From contig CALFHQ010000912.1 of NCBI GenBank assembly GCA_937876385.1, forward strand, positions 1 through 7,755: DNA of 7,755 nucleotides. Reading direction: 5' to 3'. Shown in pieces: positions 1 to 5,096 of this stretch. Every line of letters begins with the position of its first letter. The first letter of the stretch is position 1. A model generated the notes under the pieces. It was not told where the DNA came from, made no database searches, and worked only from the letters and a program-made list of their open reading frames with translations. This stretch comes from an uncultured Pseudomonadota bacterium (GTDB taxonomy: Bacteria > Myxococcota_A > UBA9042 > CAIXZC01). The translations under genes were made by a program, and so were the position numbers.

Positions 1-3
1 CTG

Positions 4-36
4 CATAGGGGTCAGACCCTTTCCTTTTTCCTTTTC
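4..36 (+). repeat. GGGGTCAGACCC repeat, direct copy 1
   Basis: This copy is identical over 33 bp to positions 71-103. With one mismatch the match extends to 1-36 versus 68-103, so the unit probably continues left of the window. It consists of CATA, the palindrome-bearing core GGGGTCAGACCC at 8-19, then a pure pyrimidine tail of T and C runs. Confidence 0.9.
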
Positions 37-70
37 CCGAATTTTACCCCCAAATAGCCCCATTTCGCTA

Positions 71-103
71 CATAGGGGTCAGACCCTTTCCTTTTTCCTT
101 TTC
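71..103 (+). repeat. GGGGTCAGACCC repeat, direct copy 2
   Basis: This is the second direct copy, exactly 67 bp downstream of copy 1 and identical to it over 33 bp. The period is not a multiple of three, which argues against a coding repeat. Confidence 0.9.
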
Positions 104-278
104 TCGTTCTCAGTCGAAGAAAACGCCACTTTGCGGTCGGATTTGCCCCCATTTTGCCCGAAATCCGCCCTCTCTTGGGGGCGACTCGGTTCTTGCACAG
201 GAACACCTGCAGTGGCCTGTGCACCTGGCGAATCAAGGAGATGCGGCCATCTTGCACCGAAGACGCAAGCCACCAATT

Positions 279-306
279 AAAAGGAAAAACGAAAGGGTCT
301 GACCCC
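279..306 (-). repeat. GGGGTCAGACCC repeat, inverted copy
   Basis: This is the reverse complement of positions 8-35 with a single mismatch in 28 bp (C at 290). It is flanked directly by CCAATT (273-278) and AATTGG (307-312), so AATT sits on both sides of the unit. That could be a 4-bp target duplication inside a former CCAATTGG site, or chance. Together with copies 1 and 2 it gives the region terminal inverted repeats. Confidence 0.85.
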
Positions 307-312
307 AATTGG

Positions 313-409
313 TCCTACGGCTTCCACCGATCCTCTTTGCCTACCCCTCCCCAATTTGAATGGATTCGTGTATGCTCCCCTTTCGCACTGGAGGAGCCGA
401 TAGACGGCC
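313..409 (+). promoter_or_regulatory. Leader of the carbamoyltransferase gene, weak promoter candidate and long-spaced RBS
   Basis: These 97 nt separate the repeat element from the carbamoyltransferase start. A TATGCT at 371-376, preceded directly by TG, could be a -10 box, but I find no good -35 hexamer at the right distance (348-353 is C-rich). A strong Shine-Dalgarno-like GGAGGAG lies at 390-396, which is 13 nt before the ATG at 410 and longer than the usual spacing. A weaker GACGG at 403-407 is closer. The ATG at 410 is kept because the encoded N-terminus matches the conserved start of the family. Confidence 0.3.
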
Positions 410-2266
410 ATGAAGATTCTTGGGCTTTCAGCTTTTTACCATGATTCGGCAGCGGCCTTGCTGGTTGATGGGAGTGTTGTGGCCGCGGCGCAACAGGAGC
501 GTTTCTCCAGGAAGAAGCACGACGCCTCCTTTCCCACCGAGGCCATTCGATACTGCCTGGAGCAAGGGGACGTCACCCTGAGCGACCTCACCGCCGTCGT
601 CTTCTACGACAAACCTCTCCTCAAATTCGACCGACTCATGGAAACTTACGCAGCCGGCGTTCCCTGGGGATGGAAACAGTTCGTCACCGCTATGCCCATT
701 TGGCTCAAAGAGAAGCTCTTTCTTCGGCGAACCATTGAAAAGGGGCTAGAAACCCTTGGCGACTTCGACCCCGAATCCACCCCTCTCCTTTTCCCGGAGC
801 ATCACCTCTCCCATGCTGCCAGCGCCTTCTTTCCCTCCCCCTTTGACGAGGCCGCGGTCCTTACGGTGGATGGGGTAGGGGAGTGGACCACTGCATCCAT
901 TTCCCACGCCAAAGGCAAAGAGATTCGCTTCCTTCGAACCATGAAATTCCCCCACTCGGTGGGACTCCTTTACTCGGCCTTCACTTGGTTTCTGGGATTC
1001 CGGGTGAACTCTGGTGAGTACAAGCTCATGGGGTTGGCACCCTACGGAAACATCAACCCAAAGCGGGTGGAGCGATTCAAGCAGCAGATTCTAAGCAGCC
1101 TCGTGACCCTCTTCGACGACGGCTCCATGGACCTTCACGCCCCCTATTTTCGCTACACCTCCAGCCTGGAGATGATTCACACGCAACGCTGGGAAGAGCT
1201 GTTTGCACTGTCCCGCAGAATGCCCGACGACGACCTCCTTCCCGAGCACTGCGACCTGGCCTTGGCCATCCAGCAGGTCACCGAAGAATCCGTCCTTCGA
1301 CTGGCCTCCACTGCCAAAGAACTGACCGGCTCCCGAAACCTCTGTCTGGCCGGAGGGGTGGCCTTGAACTGTGTCGCCAACGCGGTGGTCCAAAGCAGCG
1401 GGTTGTTCGAGAACCTCTGGATTCAGCCTGCTTCCGGGGACGCTGGAGGGGCGTTGGGAAGTGCTTTGGCAGCGCACCACATCTACTTTGATCAGGAACG
1501 CGCCGCCCCGGAGGGAAAGGACGCCATGAAGGGAGCCTTCCTGGGACCCCAATTCAGCGAGGACGAGGTCCTGCAAATGGAGCGGGAGCTGGGGGCTTCG
1601 GGGCACGGCATGGAGTTTAAAGCGCTAACAGAAGAGACCGCAGGGAGGTTGGCTAACGGGCGGGTCGTCGGGTGGTTCCAGGGCAAAATGGAGTGGGGGC
1701 CTCGAGCCCTCGGCAATCGCAGCATTCTGGGAGACCCGCGAAGCGGGGAGATGCAGCGCAAGCTGAATTTGAAGATTAAGTATCGAGAGAGTTTTCGCCC
1801 CTTTGCCCCGTCGGTGTTGGCCGAGTATTCGCAAGACTACTTCGAAGGGCCGGGGGTGAGTCCTTACATGCTGCTCACGGCGCCGGTGAAGAAGGAACAT
1901 CGCAAGGAACTCCCGGACGACTACCTGGGACGCCACTGGAAGGAGAAGCTCTACTTTGAGCGTTCCTCGGTGCCTGCGGTGACCCATATCGATTTCTCCG
2001 CCAGGCTGCAGACGGTGCATCAAGAGACGAATCCCCGGTATTGGAAACTGATCGAGGCGTTCCGGAAGAAGGCGGGGGTTCCCATGGTGGTGAACACCAG
2101 CTTCAACGTTCGAGGAGAGCCCATTGTCTGTACCCCGAAGGATGCATTCGTGTGCTTCATGAACACCGAAATGGACGACCTTGTTATCGGAAATAGAATC
2201 TATCACAAGGAAGAACAGGACCCGGCGTTGAAGCGGACCCTGGAAACCCAATACGCTCCGGATTGA
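410..2266 (+). CDS. NodU/CmcH-family O-carbamoyltransferase
   Basis: The 618-residue product should move a carbamoyl group from carbamoyl phosphate, through a carbamoyl-adenylate made with ATP, onto a hydroxyl of a sugar, antibiotic or glycan. It is cytosolic. The N-terminus MKILGLSAFYHDSAAALLVD is the classic family start. An N-terminal Kae1/TsaD-like domain spans about 1-355: the metal-binding HxxxH pair is H131/H135, followed by VDG at 153-155, the GEYKLMGLAPYG stretch at 202-213, GGVALN at 315-320 and SGDAGGALG at 342-350. The C-terminal carbamoyl-transfer domain spans about 375-600, with KMEWGPRALGNRSILGDPR at 426-444, FRPFAPSVL at 462-470 and VNTSFNVRGEPIVCTP at 561-576. All the key blocks I know are present and the length suits the family (TobZ and NodU are about 560-600 residues), so it looks intact. 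An SxtJ-type gene follows after 3 nt, a pairing known from saxitoxin and polysaccharide clusters. The acceptor cannot be told from sequence, and no glycosyltransferase lies in the window. Confidence 0.95.
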   Translation: MKILGLSAFYHDSAAALLVDGSVVAAAQQERFSRKKHDASFPTEAIRYCLEQGDVTLSDLTAVVFYDKPLLKFDRLMETYAAGVPWGWKQFVTAMPIWLKEKLFLRRTIEKGLETLGDFDPESTPLLFPEHHLSHAASAFFPSPFDEAAVLTVDGVGEWTTASISHAKGKEIRFLRTMKFPHSVGLLYSAFTWFLGFRVNSGEYKLMGLAPYGNINPKRVERFKQQILSSLVTLFDDGSMDLHAPYFRYTSSLEMIHTQRWEELFALSRRMPDDDLLPEHCDLALAIQQVTEESVLRLASTAKELTGSRNLCLAGGVALNCVANAVVQSSGLFENLWIQPASGDAGGALGSALAAHHIYFDQERAAPEGKDAMKGAFLGPQFSEDEVLQMERELGASGHGMEFKALTEETAGRLANGRVVGWFQGKMEWGPRALGNRSILGDPRSGEMQRKLNLKIKYRESFRPFAPSVLAEYSQDYFEGPGVSPYMLLTAPVKKEHRKELPDDYLGRHWKEKLYFERSSVPAVTHIDFSARLQTVHQETNPRYWKLIEAFRKKAGVPMVVNTSFNVRGEPIVCTPKDAFVCFMNTEMDDLVIGNRIYHKEEQDPALKRTLETQYAPD

Positions 2267-2269
2267 ACG

Positions 2270-2656
2270 ATGACGACCCACAACACGAACCTGACTCGCA
2301 GGCAGGAGATTGAGACCGCACTGGTTCTCGGCGCCTTGAGTGTGCTTGTGGGGTACCTGGCCGACAACTGGATGGTCGGATTGTTCGTTGGAGCAGGGCT
2401 CATTCTTGTGACACTGGTGCTGCCTGTTCTGGTTCGCCCACTGTTTTCAGGGGTGATCTGGTCCTCCGAGAAAATCGGCAAGGTCATGTCCCTGCTGCTC
2501 TTGTTCGCTATCTACTGGGTTGCATTCGTTCCCATCGGTCTCTATCGAAGGGTGACCGGGAAGGTCGATCCGGCGTTTTCTCCGCCGACTCAGGCAACCA
2601 GATTGGATGTGGACGAACGGACCCTGTCTGCCAAGGACTTCAAGACACCCTGGTGA
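2270..2656 (+). CDS. SxtJ-family small membrane protein
   Basis: The 128-residue protein has a short polar N-terminus, two closely spaced hydrophobic segments (about 17-32 and 35-58) and a third (about 72-92), so it should sit in the inner membrane. The segment SEKIGKVMSLLLLFAIYW, the following VPIGLYRRVTGK and the C-terminal end DFKTPW match my memory of the SxtJ family: a 'GK-hydrophobic-PIG-L-R-GK' core and an aromatic C-terminus. The family is named after sxtJ of the saxitoxin cluster and usually sits next to a NodU-type carbamoyltransferase, often in exopolysaccharide loci. Its biochemical role is not established, to my knowledge. Here the start lies 3 nt after the carbamoyltransferase stop, so the two are surely cotranscribed and probably translationally coupled; no strong separate RBS is visible. 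The small DUF5989 protein that commonly follows this pair is absent, because the minus-strand operon ends 14 nt further on. Confidence 0.8.
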   Translation: MTTHNTNLTRRQEIETALVLGALSVLVGYLADNWMVGLFVGAGLILVTLVLPVLVRPLFSGVIWSSEKIGKVMSLLLLFAIYWVAFVPIGLYRRVTGKVDPAFSPPTQATRLDVDERTLSAKDFKTPW

Positions 2657-2670
2657 CAGTGGTTGGAGAC
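2657..2670. other. Convergent 14-nt gap between stop codons
   Basis: The plus-strand pair stops at 2656 and the minus-strand operon stops at 2671. There is no room for a separate terminator and I see no hairpin with a T-run on either strand here. Transcription in each direction must end inside the other unit's coding sequence, be Rho-dependent, or overlap. The nearest perfect palindrome, CGGTGTACACCG at 2706-2717, lies in the coding end of the lipoprotein gene and has no T-run. Confidence 0.6.
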
Positions 2671-4080
2671 CTATTTCCAAGGCATCGTTGGAACAGGAAC
2701 GGACTCGGTGTACACCGTGTTGTGGAGCGTCGTGATGGTCCCCATCTCTTCTAGAAGGGAATACGAGAAGACCACGTTTCCGGGACCGCCGATGGCCCGG
2801 ACATGGAGGATCTGGTTTTCTATCTCTTCCACATCATCGTAGTCAGCCACGATTCCCATGTAGACGTGTCGTTGGCCGGCAGCGGCCAGGTGGTCGGAAG
2901 CCAGGGTGGTGAAGTCGGTGGATTGCCCGGCGGGTTGCGTGATGGGCCAGTAGGTCATGGGGCAGATGGCGTCGAGAATTTCGTCTTGAATCCAACGGTG
3001 AGAGTCCTGGTAGTAGTCGAAGTAGCCTTGAGAGACCCCACCCCAGTTCCACTTGTCCTGGTAGATACCCCAAACCGCCGCAGTCATCTTGATTGCGGGA
3101 CGAACTCCCCACACGGCCGCACTCAACTGGCTTACGAATTCGGTCAGGAGGTTTCGCTGGAACTCTTCCCAGGCAAGGTCCGGTTGGTTTGCCTTGGCCG
3201 ATTCGTACGCGTTCACGCTGTCTTCGTCGTGGGAAAACTGGGGGCCTGGATACCGGATGTAATCCAGGTGAATCCCGTCCACGTCGTAGTTTTCCGCCAG
3301 ATCCACCAGGGTGTCTTCGATGTGCGCCCGGACCCCCGGAATCCCCGGGGAAAGGAAGACGTAGGAGTTGTTCCATGCCTGGAGCGTGCCCGACGAATCC
3401 TGCACTCGCCACTCTGGATGCTGGTAGAGAACGTGCGGGGGATTGCTGGTCGGCGGCGGATTGGTACCCGACCAGCCGGACATGGTGTTGACCCACGCAT
3501 GAAGCTCCAGCCCCTGGGTGTGAGCTTCGTCAATGGCCACTGCGAGAGGGTCCCAGCCTGGGTCTTCTCCCAGGGTGCCGGAGAGCCCGGCGCTCCAGGG
3601 CTCTACATTCGAGTGGTAGTAGGCGTCAGCGACCCCTCTGACTTGAAAGAAGACTGCGTTGAAGCCGTTGTCGGCGACGTCCTGGATGATGGCTCGCACT
3701 CGTTCCTCGGAATCGAAGTCCCAGCGGCTCACCCAGATGCCGCGCATTTCGCCGTTTGGCGGAGGAATTGCGACTTCGTGACTCGTATCGGCGTCCAGGG
3801 TCTCTTCCACATCCCACGAGCTTTCGTCGGACTGCGCTTCCTCAGCTCCTTGATCTTCGATGCTTTTTTGGTCCTCGACGGTCCCGTCTTTCGTTCGAGA
3901 ATCTGTGGACGAAGCGACGTCGTCATTTGAATGAAGCGGAGTGCACACCAGGATGTCCCCGTCGTACTGGCATTCCTGGTTGGCGTCTGGCCAGTTGTAC
4001 ACTGTCTTGCAGGAGTACTCCTTGCCACAGGAAGCAAGCAGGAGGGCGACGGCGACGGTAGTGGTGAGAGTTCTCAGCAT
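2671..4080 (-). CDS. Lipoprotein with GHL10/DUF187 glycoside-hydrolase-like domain
   Basis: The 469-residue product starts with a lipoprotein signal, MLRTLTTTVAVALLLASC, with lipobox L15-A16-S17-C18. Residue 19 is Gly, so an outer-membrane location is plausible. Three further cysteines (24, 37, 46) follow, then an acidic, Ser-rich linker (about 50-104) that should be disordered. The catalytic-type domain spans about 110-445. It opens with GEMRGIWVSRWDF (110-122), a typical GHL10 start, and continues with GFNAVFFQVRGVADAYY (139-155), LELHAWVN (191-198), DVDGIHLDYIRYP (266-278) and ICPMTYWPI (372-380). These are the strand ends of a TIM barrel; D268 and D273 are candidate catalytic or binding acids. 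Family members are glycan-active or presumed so, and the substrate here is unknown. I chose ATG 4080 over the in-frame TTG at 4086 because the G-run at 4087-4091 then has normal spacing. It is the last gene of the minus-strand operon, 18 nt after the DUF368 gene. Confidence 0.88.
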   Translation of the reverse strand: MLRTLTTTVAVALLLASCGKEYSCKTVYNWPDANQECQYDGDILVCTPLHSNDDVASSTDSRTKDGTVEDQKSIEDQGAEEAQSDESSWDVEETLDADTSHEVAIPPPNGEMRGIWVSRWDFDSEERVRAIIQDVADNGFNAVFFQVRGVADAYYHSNVEPWSAGLSGTLGEDPGWDPLAVAIDEAHTQGLELHAWVNTMSGWSGTNPPPTSNPPHVLYQHPEWRVQDSSGTLQAWNNSYVFLSPGIPGVRAHIEDTLVDLAENYDVDGIHLDYIRYPGPQFSHDEDSVNAYESAKANQPDLAWEEFQRNLLTEFVSQLSAAVWGVRPAIKMTAAVWGIYQDKWNWGGVSQGYFDYYQDSHRWIQDEILDAICPMTYWPITQPAGQSTDFTTLASDHLAAAGQRHVYMGIVADYDDVEEIENQILHVRAIGGPGNVVFSYSLLEEMGTITTLHNTVYTESVPVPTMPWK

Positions 4081-4086
4081 GAACAA

Positions 4087-4091
4087 CCCCC
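4087..4091 (-). promoter_or_regulatory. Weak RBS deciding the lipoprotein start
   Basis: A GGGGG run on the minus strand ends 6 nt before ATG 4080. It abuts the alternative TTG at 4086 directly, which leaves that start no spacing, so ATG 4080 is preferred. The site is weak, and coupling to the upstream DUF368 gene may help initiation. Confidence 0.45.
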
Positions 4092-4098
4092 AAACGGG

Positions 4099-5082
4099 TC
4101 AGGCTTGGTCTTCGTGGCCCATCTTGCGGCCGACGATGTCCAGCAGAAAGACGATGGCGAAGCCCACGATGAAGACTGCTATGGTGGTGATTTCCGCTGT
4201 GGTGAAGCTCTGAGGCAGGGCGTTTGCCAGGCTTTCCACTCGCCCGTGTTCTCCCAGAGTGCCTTCCTTCCATGGCCACAACACCCGCAAGCTGCCAATC
4301 ATGAGACCCACGAGGGCGCCCATGGTGGTGTCGTGGTGGTGGTTGAGAAGGTAGTGGAGCAGTCGAGAGAAGAGGATGATTCCCACCAGGATTCCGGCCA
4401 CGAGGGTCAAGATGAGGGCGATTCCACCCATATTCTGGTCGTAGACGACCCCCTTTACTGCCAGCATTACCGGGTCGTACATCCCCAGCATCAGAAGAAT
4501 AAAGGCGCCCGATATGCCCGGCAGAATCATGGCGGAAATGGCCACAGCCCCTGACAGGAATACATACCAGAGGGCGGGGTCGTTCTGTTCCAAAGTACCC
4601 AGCCCCAGGAGAAGGAATGTCCCCACGGCAAACAGGGCCATGACGACGAACTGCATCGCTCCTCGCCTTTTCATGTGCCGATAGGGCACCTTCAAAGAGG
4701 CCAGGACGAGGCCCAAGAAGAAGCCTCGGGTAGGTTCGGGGAACTGGTCTCTGGCGTAGGTCACAATCTTGGCCGCCGCAACGATGGCCACGAGGATACC
4801 CAACACCAGAAATCCAATAAAGAGCACTGCCCGCACCCGCTGGTCAACGGGGCGATCCCCTTCAGGCTGCTTGCCGAACAGCCCTTTGAACAACAGGCCC
4901 CAGAATTCTTTGGTAAACAGTGCCTTGACGAAGACAACGTCCAGGAGCTTGATGGACCCAACCAGGCGCCCGTAGATTCCGAGGATCAAGGCGATGGTTC
5001 CGCCGCTCACCCCAGGGATGACATCCGCACATCCCATGCAGAATCCACGGGCAATTTGCGCACCTTTTTGACGACCGTCCAC
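4099..5082 (-). CDS. popT: DUF368 / PopT-type polyprenyl-phosphate translocase
   Basis: The 327-residue inner-membrane protein belongs to the DUF368 family, whose studied members (PopT) flip undecaprenyl phosphate back across the cytoplasmic membrane for reuse in peptidoglycan and surface-polysaccharide synthesis. Two internal repeats are plain. MGCADVIPGVSGGTIALILG (16-35) mirrors ISAMILPGISGAFILLMLGM (182-201), and PEPTRGFFLGLVLASLK (115-131) mirrors HDTTMGALVGLMIGSLR (250-266). Both members of each pair are diagnostic of the family and imply an inverted-repeat transporter fold. Many hydrophobic segments follow, for example 84-105, 143-161, 220-238 and 297-315. I chose GTG 5082: it is preceded by AGAGGTG with 7 nt between GAGG and the start, it gives the usual short cytosolic lead before the first motif, and it avoids overlap with pruA. 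The frame stays open upstream to 5175, but that part lies inside pruA. An orphan carrier-lipid transporter fits the envelope theme of the operon. Confidence 0.9.
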   Translation of the reverse strand: MDGRQKGAQIARGFCMGCADVIPGVSGGTIALILGIYGRLVGSIKLLDVVFVKALFTKEFWGLLFKGLFGKQPEGDRPVDQRVRAVLFIGFLVLGILVAIVAAAKIVTYARDQFPEPTRGFFLGLVLASLKVPYRHMKRRGAMQFVVMALFAVGTFLLLGLGTLEQNDPALWYVFLSGAVAISAMILPGISGAFILLMLGMYDPVMLAVKGVVYDQNMGGIALILTLVAGILVGIILFSRLLHYLLNHHHDTTMGALVGLMIGSLRVLWPWKEGTLGEHGRVESLANALPQSFTTAEITTIAVFIVGFAIVFLLDIVGRKMGHEDQA

Positions 5083-5087
5083 AGCAA

Positions 5088-5094
5088 CACCTCT
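5088..5094 (-). promoter_or_regulatory. RBS for the DUF368 gene (GTG start)
   Basis: AGAGGTG on the minus strand lies directly after the pruA stop codon (TAG at 5099-5097) and 5 nt before GTG 5082. Its presence decides the GTG start and shows that translation restarts within the 14-nt gap. Confidence 0.6.
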
Positions 5095-5096
5095 AC

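Larger units (their letters stand above)
1..312. mobile_element. Putative REP/RAYT- or MITE-like non-autonomous element (structured repeat region)
   Basis: This 312-nt stretch has no convincing gene. It is bounded by copies of one motif, GGGGTCAGACCC plus a C/T-rich tail: direct copies at 4-36 and 71-103 and an inverted copy at 279-306. GGGTC-A-GACCC is itself a perfect palindrome. Between the copies are stem-loops: 138-144/161-167 (7 bp), 166-172/177-183 (5 bp plus a wobble pair and a further pair, tetraloop), 194-201/216-223 (8 bp perfect, 14-nt loop) and 251-255/265-269 (5 bp). From memory, motifs of the GGGGTCAGA type recur in proteobacterial genomes near REP-associated tyrosine transposases (RAYT, Y1_Tnp); no such gene is visible here, so the element would be non-autonomous or a remnant. 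It probably continues past the left edge. The short open frames running through it (for example minus strand 12-308) translate the repeat as a recurring K-G-S-D-P and look spurious. The repeat structure is certain; the mobile-element reading is inference. Confidence 0.5.

Noticed and set aside
4..103. Two regularly spaced repeats considered as the start of a CRISPR array
   Set aside because: There are only two direct copies, the repeat extends into a pyrimidine tract, a third copy is inverted and no cas gene is present.
12..308. Minus-strand open frame of 98 codons through the repeat element
   Set aside because: It begins and ends in the repeats and translates them as K-G-S-D-P tails. The 67-bp repeat period breaks frame, so the repeat is not under coding constraint. 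A transposase remnant was considered, but I recognise no HUH or tyrosine motif.
154..444. Plus-strand open frame of 96 codons overlapping the carbamoyltransferase start
   Set aside because: It runs through stem-loops and the inverted repeat and then overlaps the well-supported gene start in another frame; there is no RBS or domain support.
1625..2281. Minus-strand open frame of 218 codons inside the carbamoyltransferase gene
   Set aside because: It lies antisense to the conserved C-terminal domain, has no family resemblance and no RBS that I can see.
2706..2717. Perfect palindrome CGGTGTACACCG near the convergent stops, considered as a bidirectional terminator
   Set aside because: It encodes part of the lipoprotein C-terminus, has no loop and no T-run on either strand.
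3213..3817. Several short minus-strand frames overlapping the GHL10 gene
   Set aside because: They are alternate frames of the same strand as a full-length, motif-complete gene, and no frameshift is needed to explain that gene.
2803..3930. Long plus-strand open frame (375 codons) antisense to the GHL10 lipoprotein gene
   Set aside because: Its translation has no recognisable domain and is low-complexity in Val, Gly and Arg. The opposite strand encodes a complete lipoprotein with clear family motifs, so this is a shadow of that gene's codon pattern.
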